Shown here in pieces: positions 22,266-32,420 of a stretch of DNA of 64,000 nucleotides. Position numbers and translations under genes: made by a program. The stretch lies in assembly GCA_907163375.1 (NCBI GenBank), contig CAJQUW010000928.1:1-64000 (forward strand), given 5' to 3'. The notes below the pieces were generated by a model, which saw only the letters and a program-made list of their open reading frames with translations, did not search any database and was not told the DNA's origin. Numbering within the stretch: the stretch's first letter is position 1; every line of letters begins with the position of its first letter. The DNA is from Prostheceraeus crozeri. Its lineage: Eukaryota; Platyhelminthes; Polycladida; Euryleptidae.

Positions 22266-22402
22266 GTCAAGAAATTTGTGGGGAATGAGACAATTGTAGC
22301 AAAGTTTGTCAGTATCAGTGAATGTTAATCAGTCCCTTTGCTTGTACTGTCTTTCCCTATCGAAATGCATTGTTTACTGTTTCCGTATTTAATCCATTTT
22401 AG

Positions 22403-22840
22403 GTGCGACAAGAATTTCATAGAAATCGCATCCAAAACAATAGCTGATTACGACGGCGAAACGTGTATATTGATGAATATGTGTTATGAAACTTTTTGTT
22501 TTATCTTTCGTGTCTAACTTGTGCAGCTAAATCAATGAAAAGGCTTGGGACATTTACATTGTTTTATTGATGAACTCATCGGTATTTCGTAGAATGATGG
22601 GTTTACGAATTTCATAGAAATCGCGTTGAAAATATGTTAATCAAGAGATTGACATGCATGAAGCGCAACATTATCTGTTGTTTCTGAAGCATAATGATTT
22701 GTCAATGAATTCATCATTAACATAAGCTTGTCCGATACCTAATTATTCGCAGTACATAGAAATCTTTTCGAGAAGTACTGGGTCAAATAGAGGAACTTAA
22801 CGTAGCAACAGTTCAATAGCTTTAAATGCATAAGCTCATG
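22403..22840 (-). repeat. Decayed tandem copies of the ORF2 end in the LINE C 3' UTR
   Basis: The stretch encoding the last ORF2 residues (TTTCATAGAAATCTGATCG at about 22925, preceded by AAATTCATCAATTGCACAAG) recurs in decayed form with TTTCATAGAAATCGC at about 22419 and 22615, and ACATAGAAATC at 22754. AATGAATTCATCATTAACAT occurs near 22705. Spacing is about 140-200 bases. Copy G has a similar extra unit (61510-61740), and copies B and D have single motif remnants. Confidence 0.6.
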
Positions 22841-25800
22841 CTATCTGCTATTCCTGATGTGCATTGCTTTGTCTATAAATTCATCAATTGCACAAGTTTG
22901 TCCTGCCTTTAATACATTCATAGTTTCATAGAAATCTGATCGCTCACAATCCACTAAGAAAGGAATCAATGCAAGTCTTTCAATTCTGTATCGAGGACAG
23001 ATTGATATGAAATGAAATATGTCTTCTGTTTCGTTCTTGTCACAGAATTTACAAATAAAATTATTATGAGTGCTTCGGTTTTGATACGCACCAATTTCTG
23101 CTGCGAGAGTGTGATTACCTGTTCGTAGCTGGGGTATATTGTTAATTTTGGTTTTGTCACCATTTAAGCATAAATATTGTTTCACTTCGCACTGGAATCT
23201 ACATAATTCTAAATATCTCAGTCCCTTGTTACTATTTTTTGCACTGTCTATCCATGTTCTTCTAAAATATTTCATCAAAACTGTATTGATGACATTTTTT
23301 GATATCTTGTCAAAAGAATCACAGTCTTTGAATTGCAGTAATTGGGTCTTTCGTATCAGTTTCAGTATTCTATCACACCAAGTATTGCGAAATGATTTCA
23401 GATTTAAGTTGCTATTTATCAATTTAAATATTCTCGTGATTAGCTTTTTATCATTTTCGTTTTTTAATTTAAGGTAATAATTCAAGGCTGATTTATAGCA
23501 ATGGAATTCCATGGGTTTTATGCCGAATTCACCAATAAAGCAATAATTTGTTGTAGTAATCCGCAGATGATAAAATCTTTTGTAGAATTGCATTATTATC
23601 CTATTTAGATCATTCAAATTTTTATCGAAGTATAATTCACAGCCGTATTTCATTTTCGACAAAGTAAGCATTTCAAATACTTCATTCAATGTCTTAGCGT
23701 CTACAGTGAAAAATTCTTTAAGACTTTTAACAGTTACATATGATGATGATTTTCCTTTTTTTGTAATTTCTTCTATTTGTTTTCTGTCACTTTTTGCGAT
23801 CCAGACACCCAAATATTTATATTCTTCTATTATTTCAATTTATGTTGTTATGTCTCCATCTTTTAGCAATAACTCTTTATATGCTTCTATTTCATCATGT
23901 ATCATAATTTTAGTTTTATCATAATTTATTTTAAGACCATTTTCATCACAAAAGCTTCGCATGTAATTTAACTGTTTGACTAACCCATTTTGGGAAGTAC
24001 TAAGCAAAACAATATCATCTGCATAAACTAATGAAGCTATTTTTAAGTCAATTATTTCCACTGGATCGATTTCATTCATATTTTTGTCAAGTTTAAAGAG
24101 AAAATCATTTAAATAAAGACAAAATATGATTGGTGATAAACTATCTCCCTGTGGAATTCCATTTTCTAACATAAAAGTTTCACCCTCTTTTCCATTAAAA
24201 AGGATTTTATATTTCTTATTGTTCATGATGCTTTCTACTAAGGATAGATAATCGCCTTTTGGTGTTATAGCTCTCAGTTTATTTATTAAATGAAACTTTG
24301 GAATTGAATCAAAAGCCTTTGACAGATCGATGAAGCAAATGTATAATGGTTGTCTATCATTTTTATAAATTTGTATAATTTCTCCTAGCATCCAAATATT
24401 ATCTATGTTGGAGTGCTCTTTTCGAAATCCTGTTTGGGATACGTGTATTAATTCGTACTTATCAATCCATTTATTCAACCTGTTGTTTAGTATTTTAGCA
24501 AGAATTTTCTCAACACAAGACGATAAATTCAGGCATCGATATGAATTTGTATCGTTTTTGTCTCCTTTTTTGAAAATTGGTGTTGTCCAACTTAATTCCC
24601 ATGGAATGGTTTTGTTTCTTAAAATTAGATTGTAAAGTATTTCCAATACACGTATTTGACTTGGATTGTTCTTAAACATCTCGTATACAATTTTATCGGG
24701 ACCACTAGATTTTGAACTTTTGGTAAATTGAACAGCTTTTTCAATTTCTTCTATTGTGATATCTATATTCAAATAATCATTTTCACTTTTTGTACATGGA
24801 TGAGTAGTAATTTTATTTCTCATATTGATTTTAGATTGGTTTAATTGTTTATCTTTTTTTCTGAGGTTTTCTTGAAAGTCATTTGCAGTAAGTTTAGTAT
24901 TTGGCTTTCTCGTCTTAATTGGTTTGCTATTATTTATTAGTTCACAATAATTTTTAGAGTCGTGGTTAGTTTTTGCAATTTGAAGTTCCTCTAATTTCAT
25001 CTTTTGTAATCTTCTTTTTTCCGATTTTAGGATTCTATTATATTGTCTTTTATTTTTTAGCAAAGAGTTGAGATTTTCTTTACTTTGATCTTGCTTATAT
25101 GTTTCAACCGTTGTCTTATAAGTCTTGCGAAGTTTTCGTGTATCTTTTGAGTATATTATTTGTCTGTTTGATTTTACTTTTTGATGAAATCTCTATTTGT
25201 ATATATCAATTCATCGTATATTTTAGAAAAATTTAAATGCTCTTTATTTAACTTCTCCTCTAGTTCTGCACTTTTTAACAGTAGAGTTTCTTGATATTTA
25301 TAAAGATCGGAATTAAGTGGCATTCTAAATGGTTTGATGATTTTATCGATATCACTTTCATGTTTTTTATCATTATTTTGAATTAATAAATTTGATTTTA
25401 TATCTAATTCTATTTTTAATGGTCTATGGTCTGTGAATAGTTTAGGTCCCATGATGTCAAAGGCTTTTAGTTTTTCTATCATGGATTCTGATATGATCAG
25501 ATAGTCGATAACTGATGTGTAATTTTTCTCTTTTTGAATTCTGCAATATGTATGTCTTCCTTCTTCATATCTGTCATTAGCTATTATAAGTAAATTATCG
25601 TTACAGAATTCAATCAGCTCTCGACCTTGTTTATCTATAACTTGATCCTCTGATTTTCTGGTGGGAAGGTCCATGTGTTCATTGTCATTTAAATTACCAA
25701 TTATACTGTTCAGATCTCCCAGCATGATAATGTTTTTCATCTTGAATTCTTTAATATATTCTTTAATTCTATTTGAATATTTTTTGTCAGCATATTTTGA

Positions 25801-26236
25801 TTGTCTGCTTTCTCGGTAGCATAGAATTAGAAATATTTCTTTCAGATTTTTCTTTTCAAAATTTGATATTTTGACTATAATCAGGTCTCCATTTTCAGAT
25901 ATTAGTTGTTCTATGTTTGCATCGTTTTCTTCGTTTTTGTGAAATAAACTGATGCCTTTGATTCGTCGACCGAAAATATTTTTATTCTTTAACGTTTCAA
26001 TAACATTAAATCGGTTCATTGATGAAGCTTTAGAAGTATTTTCATCTAAGTGTGTTTCAGTAAAGCATATGATATCAGTATCTTGCATATCGCTAATCAT
26101 ATCAGAATCATGAAGTTTGTTAATATTTAATCCATTTATGTTGGTATAGTAAATTTTCAATATCTTATTGTCCTCACCATGCATTTCTCGTGACTTAGCA
26201 GTCTCCTCTCCTCCTTCATCTATGTCAAACAAAAGG
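22841..26236 (-). pseudogene. LINE C ORF2: AP endonuclease, reverse transcriptase, Cys-His motif
   Basis: Target-primed retrotransposition enzyme. The N-terminal AP-like endonuclease includes IYYTNINGLN, DIICFTETHLDEN, IIMLGDLNS, SVIDYLIISE and FTDHRPLKI. The reverse transcriptase includes SSGPDKIVYEMF, WTTPIFKKGD, CFIDLSKAFDSIP, GIPQGDSLSP and VYADDIVLLS. The C-terminus has RTGNHTLAAEIGAYQNRS, CKFCDKNETEDIFHF and IDKAMHIRNSR. The catalytic D and H of the endonuclease and YADD are intact. Two lesions are visible: a one-base frame change in an A-run near 25178, and a TAA at 23842-23840 (normally Pro). The frame has no ATG at its start: it overlaps ORF1 with LFDIDEGGEE, and the first Met is 17 codons in. 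Clade: CR1/L2-like within the Jockey group (inference). Confidence 0.92.
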
Positions 26237-26503
26237 CTTCACCGGTTGGAAATTCGAGGTGGGATACATCGTACCTGGCTGAGGCATAGATTGATTGTTG
26301 ATTGTTGGGAACTGTTGATGTCGGTAGGGCTGCTGGAAATGGTTTGGAGCAGGGTATTGAGCAGGATATTGAAATGTCGGAAATTGCTGATGAAATTGAT
26401 GTGGTTGGGGTCTACCTCTCGGTCCGCGATAACTGTTTTATTGATAATTGTTACGTTGATTGCCCATCCATCTTTGTCTTGGTGGTCTGTTGCTGTAACA
26501 ATT
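26225..26503 (-). pseudogene. LINE C ORF1, C-terminal part
   Basis: Minus-strand frame starting at the zinc-knuckle remnant NCYSNRPPRQRW, then a Gln/Pro/Asn/His-rich tail (QFHQQFPTFQYPAQYPAPNH) and ending NFQPVKPFV with TGA at 26227-26225. One TAA interrupts it near 26437. It matches the tail of the intact ORF1 of copy B. The last codons overlap the ORF2 frame by a +1 shift. Confidence 0.8.
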
Positions 26504-26519
26504 TCTCTCTCTCTCTCTC
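26504..26519. repeat. (CT)n junction between LINE C and LINE B
   Basis: Sixteen bases of TC. The 5'-truncated end of C (ORF1) is on the left and the 3' end of B (ACCAAAATTTGGTCAATATAC on the minus strand) on the right. Confidence 0.85.
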
Positions 26520-27112
26520 AGAAAGTATATTGACCAAATTTTGGTACAAACAGAGAAAGTAATGTGGTAATGATAATTAATGTAACATAAAATGAGATGA
26601 GATCTACAAAAAAATTAAGTGGATGAATGAACGAATGCGGCAACCACAACCAGGAATGATGTCTGATTCACGATGAGGAATTATATACATGAAGCACTTC
26701 GACGGATGTTGCGTTAGAATAAGTCTGAAAAGTTTCTGATGCACAATTAGAAATTCACATTATGATATTATTAATGATATTATTTTCAAAAATATGAGTA
26801 CGATGACATTGAGGCATGAGCATGAAAAGATGACAACCAATTAACAATAACGAGAATGATCATGATACATTTACAAAGGCATGAATTTCTCTCATCGCAT
26901 GTTGAGCATAATCATCATAGTATGCATGAGTAAATGAGCAGGAACGATTGTCATAAACGAATGAGGAGAGGAGGCAAATATATCTCAAAAGGACGATATG
27001 CATAGCGCAATTTTGATGATAAATACATGTTAATTTAAGAATTAGTAAATGTTACTAATGTCTTATTTACCAATCACACTTCATCACAGCAGATTATTAG
27101 CCCCATTATTAA

Positions 27113-27395
27113 ATCGGAGGTTCGGTTTATTAAAATCAAAAATTTTATAAGTACAAGTAGTTGAACGTGATGTGTCCCAAGAGTCAAGAATCTAATATAG
27201 CATTCATCTGGCGAAGCAGGAGAAACCCACGGGACAGATCACGTTCAAGAACAGAAATTCAGATGAATAATTTTACATACCTGGAATGATATGACAAAAG
27301 TTTGATTAGTCAAGTATGGAGCACGAACGGTTGAAGTTTCCGACCTCCGATATGTAGGAATGCTTGCAGAGTGAGACAATTGTTGCATCGTCTAT
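27113..27395 (-). promoter_or_regulatory. Leader/5' splice-site module of LINE B (3' copy)
   Basis: Minus-strand order: CAATTGTCTCACTCTGC, then ATTCCTACATATCGGAGG, leader to TTCCAG ending at 27281, then GTATGT at 27280-27275. The complementary arm CCGAACCTCCGAT is at 27125-27113. Bases 27281-27361 are identical over all 81 positions to 31247-31327 at the 5' end of the same element. The donor matches the metazoan 5' splice-site consensus. Confidence 0.65.
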
Positions 27396-27589
27396 CAGTT
27401 TCAGTAGACATTAATCAATCGGCACTGTTTCGTATCTCCAAAACTATGTAGATCGATCATTAATTATTCATTTTATTGTTTCATAGATATTGTAGTCAGT
27501 ACTTGCTAAAAATCGTAATGGAATGGGCGCGATAATACCATCAAACAAGCAGGTTGGCATGTGAAAGTAAATGCCCATTGTTTCTTATA

Positions 27590-30196
27590 CATGTATGGTG
27601 CGTTATCGATGAATTCATTAATGGCATGCGTCTTTCCAATCTTTGTTGTGTTCAAAGTTGTATGAAATCGAATGTAGTTGATCAATATGACAGGTTGCGT
27701 GCATTGATGAATTTGTAAGACAGATGGAAATCCAAATGTTAACGGATTGTTTTCCTTTCTTAGTGACTTCTTCAATTTGCTTTCTGTCGCTTTTTGCGAT
27801 CCAAACACCTAAGTATTTATATTCTTCTACTACTTGAATCGGTGTTGTAGCATCATTATCCTTCAGTAATAACTCCCTAAATATGTTTGTTTCATTGTAT
27901 ATCATAATTTTAGTTTTTTCATAGTTTATTGTTAGACCGTTTTCATTACAGAATTTTCTCATGTATTCCAGCTGTTTGATCAATCCATGTTGGGATCTGC
28001 TTAATAATACCAGATCATCAGCATATACTAGTGATGCCAATTTAATATCAATTATTTCAACTGGATCAATGTTCTTCATATTTGCGTCAAATTTACAGAG
28101 CAAATCATTAATATAAAGACAAAATAATATTGGTCATAAACTGTCTCCCTGTGGAATTTCATTATTCAATCTAAATTCTCCACTTTCTTTTCCATCAAAT
28201 AATATTTTGTATTTTTTATTAGTTATTATATTTTCCATTAAGGACAAGTAGTCGCCTTTCGGCATAATAGCTCTTAATTTATTGATTAAATGAAATTTAG
28301 GAATTGAATCAAAAGCCTTTGAAAGATCAATGAAACATATGTAAAGGGGCTGTCTGTCATTTTTATGAATTTGAATAATTTCTCAGATCATCCAGATATT
28401 ATCTATGGTTGAGTGTTCTCTTCGGAACCCAGTTTGAGATTCATGAAGTAATCCGTATTTATCTATCCAAGTATGTAGTCTATCGTTCAGTATCTTCGTT
28501 AGAATCTTCTCAATGCATGATGATAAATTTAAGCATCGATATGAGTTCACATCATTTTTGTCTCCTTTCTTAAAGATAGGAGTTGTCCAGCTTAATTCCC
28601 ATGGAGTGGTTTTATCATGCAAGATGCTGTTGAAACGTACTTCAAGCACCTTTATTTGATTTGGATTGTTCATAAACATTTCATATATTATTTTGTCTGG
28701 GCCACTGGATTTAGAATTTTTTGTTAATTTCACTGCTCTTTCAATTTCCTTCGATTTTTGTGCATAGATGAGGATTAATTTCATTTTGATTGACTTTTAT
28801 TGCATAAATTGTTGATTTCTATCTTCAAGATAGTCTCTAAAATTTTCTGCGGCTAATTTACTTTTGACTTTTTTACTTTTCTTAGGTCTACTTTTATTCA
28901 ACAGTTCCCAATATTTTTTCGAGTCATTGTTCGTTTTTGCATTTTGAAGTTCAGATAATTTTAACTTTTGCAAATTTCGTTTCTCTGATTTTAAGTTTTT
29001 GCTGTACTGTTTCTTTTTTCGTAGCAGAGCATGTAGATTTTCCTCTGTTGAATTTTGTTTATAAGTTTCGATAGCAGCATTGTAAGTTTTACGAAGATTT
29101 CTTGTATCTTTAGAATATGTTATTTGTCTATTCGGTTCTGCTTTGTTACATATTTCTTTACATGCGCTAATCAGATAATTATATATTTCTATTGAATTTG
29201 GTTTTTCTTCATTTATCTTTTTGATTAGTGTTGCACTTTTTGCTATTAGAGCTTCATTGAATTTACTTGAATCATGATTTGTGATCATTTTGAATGGTTT
29301 AATTGCTTGATTGATATTATACCTATGTCTGTCTGAATTAGTCCTCATCGATGTTTTTGTTTCTATATCAAATTTTATCTGCAAGGGTCTGTGATCCGTA
29401 AATAGTTTAGGCTTTAAAATTTCAAAGGCCTTTAATTTTTCTATCATGGATTCTGATATGATCAAATAGTCGATGACGGACTTACAGTTCTTCTCCTTTT
29501 GAATTCTACAGAAAGTATGTTTTCCAGTATCATATCTACCGCTATAACAAGACAATTTTCATTGCAAAACTCTATCATTTCTGTGCCTTATTCATTTATT
29601 TTTGAATCTTCAGATTTTCTGGTGGGGAGATTCATACGTTCGTTGTCATTTAATTTACCGATTCTGCTATTGAGATCTCCCAACATGATGACGTTCTTCA
29701 TCTGGAATGTCTTTATATATTCCTATATTTTATTCAAGAAATTTTTGTCAGCGTATTTTGACTCTCTGCTTTCTCGGTAGCAAAGGATAAGAATTATTTC
29801 TTTCAATTCTTTCCATTCACTATTTAACATCTTTATAATTACCAGGTCTCCATTTTCATCTACCAATTTTTCTACATTTAGTCTGTTTTGTTCATTTCTA
29901 TAATACAAGCTGACTCCTTTAATTTGTCTTCCAAAATTATTCTTACTTTTACAGAACGTTTCTATAACATCAAAATTATTTGTCGCTAAACTTAGAGATG
30001 CATTTTCATTTAAATGAGTTTCAGTAAAACAGACGATACCAGTGTCTTGTATATCTTTGATCATATCAGAGTCATGAAGCTTATTAACATTTAATCCGTT
30101 AATGTTGGTATAATAAATTTTTGATGTCTTGTTGCTCTTACCACAATTTTCTCCTATTTTAGGCGCCTTCTCCCCTCGTTCGTCTATGTTAAACAA
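27590..30196 (-). pseudogene. LINE B ORF2, multiply damaged
   Basis: Frame begins LFNIDERGEK at a TTG overlapping the ORF1 stop. Endonuclease blocks KIYYTNINGLNVNKLHDSDM, GIVCFTETHLNEN and ILCYRESRESKYADKNF are followed by a TAG (~29735), a frame change near 29545, KHTFCRIQKEKN, SSGPDKIIYEMF, WTTPIFKKGD, a break near 28383, a TGA in place of Ser in GDSLSP (~28136), and VYADDLVLLS. After KQIEEVTKKGK (~27745) the sequence jumps to the very end of ORF2 (KIGKTHAINEFIDNA), so roughly 850 bp with the thumb region and the Cys-His motif are deleted. Confidence 0.88.
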
Positions 30197-31238
30197 AAGG
30201 TTGCATTGACGAATGCATGTTATAGTTCGGATAGAGGCTACCTGGCTGAGCTGCAGGATGATTGTTCACAATTGGGAAATGATGTTGTTGAAAAGGTTGT
30301 TGATATGGCTGTGGATGCTGATGCTGCTGAGAGTATTGGCAATATGTCGGATGCTGCGGATAGGTTGGATGTTGAGGTCCGCGGAAATTGCCCCTGTTAT
30401 TCCTGGTCCTTCTTCCGGATTGTCTGGAGCTATAACAGTTTCGAGCGATGTGCCCGATTCGTCCGCAGGAATAGCACTTCGGTGGTGGTCTTCTCTGTTG
30501 TCTGTAATGATTGCGGGGGATTGCTTGCCTGTAATGCTGGTGAGGAGGATGCCGGATCGGCTGTGGAATCTGATTGTAGGGTTTGCTATCCACCGTTATT
30601 CTTATATCGTCGATCAGATGTTTTATTATCGTCCGTTCACTTCTTGTATCTTCTTTTTGCTTTCGTAGTAATGTGAGTACTTCGTTGTTGCTGCTATCCG
30701 TATTCTGTTGCTCTGAGCCTTGATCTTTTCTCGATCTCTCCTTTTCTTCAAATTCGGCTAGCTGTGTCTCGTACACATTTAATGAGAGGATCATAGTTTC
30801 ACTTTTTCTGATCAATTGCAATACTTCTTCCAATTTGTTTTTCTCCTCCAGGGCTCTGTCGAGGTTTTGAACCAGCTCAATCATTTCGTTTTGCTTCACC
30901 TGCAAGCGTTTCTTGTACTCGCTGAGAAGAGTAGAATTGCCATCATAGCTATTCATTTGATCCTTTACTATGGCAAATTCTTGAGGGTGTATCTTCTCAA
31001 TGCATTTTGAGCATGCAAATTTTCTATGATATAGGTTCTCTTTGTAACACTTAACAATTTCAAACGGTGGGAGGTCAGTGCAACTAAAATGCCAAAGTGT
31101 GTTGCACTTTTTGCATTCAAGGGAGCTGTCTGTTGGGACTACTTTCTCGCATTTCTCACACAAAACTTCAAGCTTTGCAAATTGGGATGCAGGAGACGTT
31201 GGTTGATCAGTTATCGGGGTTGTTGGTGCCGCACTCAT
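30189..31238 (-). CDS. LINE B ORF1 protein: PHD-like finger and CCHC knuckle
   Basis: 349 residues, uninterrupted, ATG at 31238-31236, TAA at 31191 minus 1000 (30191-30189). The N-terminus holds a Cys/His cluster of PHD type (CEKCEKVVPTDSSLECKKC, then WHFSC, then CSKCIEK, residues ~30-75). A coiled-coil-like charged helix follows (EMIELVQNLDRALEEKNKLE, EFEEKERSRKD), then one CCHC knuckle CYSCGRIGHIARNC (~residues 255-268) with a basic tail (SGRRTRNNRGNFRG), and a Gln/His/Pro/Tyr-rich end. PHD-type ORF1 proteins are known from CR1-like LINEs, where ORF1 binds element RNA. It is the best preserved coding sequence in the window. The end overlaps the ORF2 frame by a few bases. Confidence 0.9.
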   Translation of the reverse strand: MSAAPTTPITDQPTSPASQFAKLEVLCEKCEKVVPTDSSLECKKCNTLWHFSCTDLPPFEIVKCYKENLYHRKFACSKCIEKIHPQEFAIVKDQMNSYDGNSTLLSEYKKRLQVKQNEMIELVQNLDRALEEKNKLEEVLQLIRKSETMILSLNVYETQLAEFEEKERSRKDQGSEQQNTDSSNNEVLTLLRKQKEDTRSERTIIKHLIDDIRITVDSKPYNQIPQPIRHPPHQHYRQAIPRNHYRQQRRPPPKCYSCGRIGHIARNCYSSRQSGRRTRNNRGNFRGPQHPTYPQHPTYCQYSQQHQHPQPYQQPFQQHHFPIVNNHPAAQPGSLYPNYNMHSSMQPFV

Positions 31239-31246
31239 GATAGTAT

Positions 31247-31327
31247 CTGGAATGATATGACAAAAGTTTGATTAGTCAAGTATGGAGCACGAACGGTTGA
31301 AGTTTCCGACCTCCGATATGTAGGAAT
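31247..31327 (-). promoter_or_regulatory. 81-base 5' leader of LINE B (spliced-exon-like)
   Basis: Identical to 27281-27361. In the 3' copy the block is followed by GTATGT; here it is followed by ATACTATC and the ORF1 ATG with no intron. The outer end (ATTCCTAC on the minus strand) marks the 5' end of the inserted RNA copy, and the inner end coincides with the splice-donor boundary to the base. Confidence 0.65.
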
Positions 31328-31334
31328 CTCTCTC

Positions 31335-32420
31335 AAGAACTCAAAGAGGTTTATTGTCGCAGCTGGGCACAAACATATGAATGAAATGTTACAAAAGGAG
31401 TGATGTGAGGATAAAGTTGTCAACTGGTGAATAATGAAGAGTAAAGATAAAATAAATCCACCACGTTTGCCGTTGTCTATTATAAAATCAACATAATCCG
31501 TGTCTGAAACGATGTTCGGAGGAAGTGATGAAATGGCATGGCGAAGGCAACTGATCCTGATACACGGTAGCTGAGCGGAGAGGAGACATTCAAAAAATCA
31601 ATGCATGAAAAATCGATGTCATTTGTGATTCTTTCAAATAAGCTTTCAGTTTCTTTATCAATGTAATGTACGAGTAAGTGTCAATTTTTAATAATGTATG
31701 CATCAACTTTGATTAGTAACTGAGCATTGTTGACAGTGTTCTTTTGAAATTTGTTATTATTATTTTGTCTTTTGTTGTTTTTTTAAGGCATGGTATTAAG
31801 TCTTTTCTACAGTTATATTTTATTTACGTTACTCCAAGTGTAGACAAACATTCACATGCAGTCATCCATAATCAACTCATTCTGTTATTAATTATTATTA
31901 TTTGATAGTCGAAGTCCGGTGAGAAATTGACATGCATGTGTGAAAATTCAAATCATCATCACCTAAAACAGGCTAATATCACAAGGCTATCAAATATTTA
32001 ACGTTAGAATTATAGTGATGATATCATACTTGAAACAGATGACACATTTGAAATAACTATATAATTGGTATCTCTGACACTTACCTGTAAGTAGATAGAT
32101 TCGGAAAATTTGCTCAGATTGATGAGATGAAATATATACCGGACTTTGTCACAATTGAATTAGGACTGAATCAGTTTTGAAGTGGAACGAACGTGCAAGA
32201 CAATGAGTTGTATTTATTGATGACGTCATGAATCGATTTCTGTCGTTTATAGAGACGCAATGCTTTCATGAATGGCCATCTCTATGCCTCGATTAAGTGT
32301 CGGTTAAGCGGGATGTTTTATCATAGCAATCGAATCGCGTACAAATCTCTATGATAGACATCTATCATTGATATCTATGCGTGGTAGCATAGAAATCCGA
32401 TTTTTTGCTTTTGTTTAAAT
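31335..32420 (-). mobile_element. LINE copy D, 3' region only (divergent)
   Basis: The 3' end at 31335 has CAATAAACCTCTTTGAGTTC on the minus strand before a short GA tract (31334-31328). Homology to the other copies is through the tail region, the GAGGAGA block near 31580, the paired arms and the splice site; a TAGCATAGAAATCCGAT motif near 32390 echoes the ORF2-end repeat. No ORF2 coding is left. The right boundary is approximate. Confidence 0.6.
31910..32147 (-). promoter_or_regulatory. Leader/5' splice-site module of LINE D
   Basis: Minus-strand leader AAAGTCCGGTATATA (from 32147) runs to CTACTTACAG|GTAAGTG, a perfect consensus donor (exon-like side ends 32095). The arm CGAAGTCCGGT reads on the plus strand at 31910-31920 and pairs with the leader. 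The paired sequence differs completely from ATCGGAGG of the other copies, yet pairing is kept. Confidence 0.55.

Larger units (their letters stand above)
21292..26503 (-). mobile_element. LINE copy C (5'-truncated inside ORF1)
   Basis: The longest coding copy after B. 3' region 21292-22840, ORF2 22841-26236, end of ORF1 26225-26503. The 5' end falls in the zinc-knuckle of ORF1 (RNCYSNRPP) and abuts the GA tail of copy B at 26504-26519. The 3' end has CCAATTTGGT just before the GA tract. Confidence 0.92.
26520..31327 (-). mobile_element. LINE copy B (apparently full 5' end, internal deletion)
   Basis: The only copy here with a complete 5' end. An 81-base leader (31327-31247) is followed by ATACTATC and the ORF1 ATG. 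ORF1 is intact; ORF2 has several lesions and has lost ~850 bp of its 3' half. The 5' end lies directly against CTCTCTC, the GA tail of copy D. The 3' region (26520-27590) carries the splice-site module. Confidence 0.9.

Noticed and set aside
27113-27361. LINE module read as trans-spliced leader (SL) RNA genes
   Set aside because: A short exon plus donor fits superficially, but copies lie inside LINE 3' regions, differ strongly between copies and lack an evident Sm-site/terminator layout.
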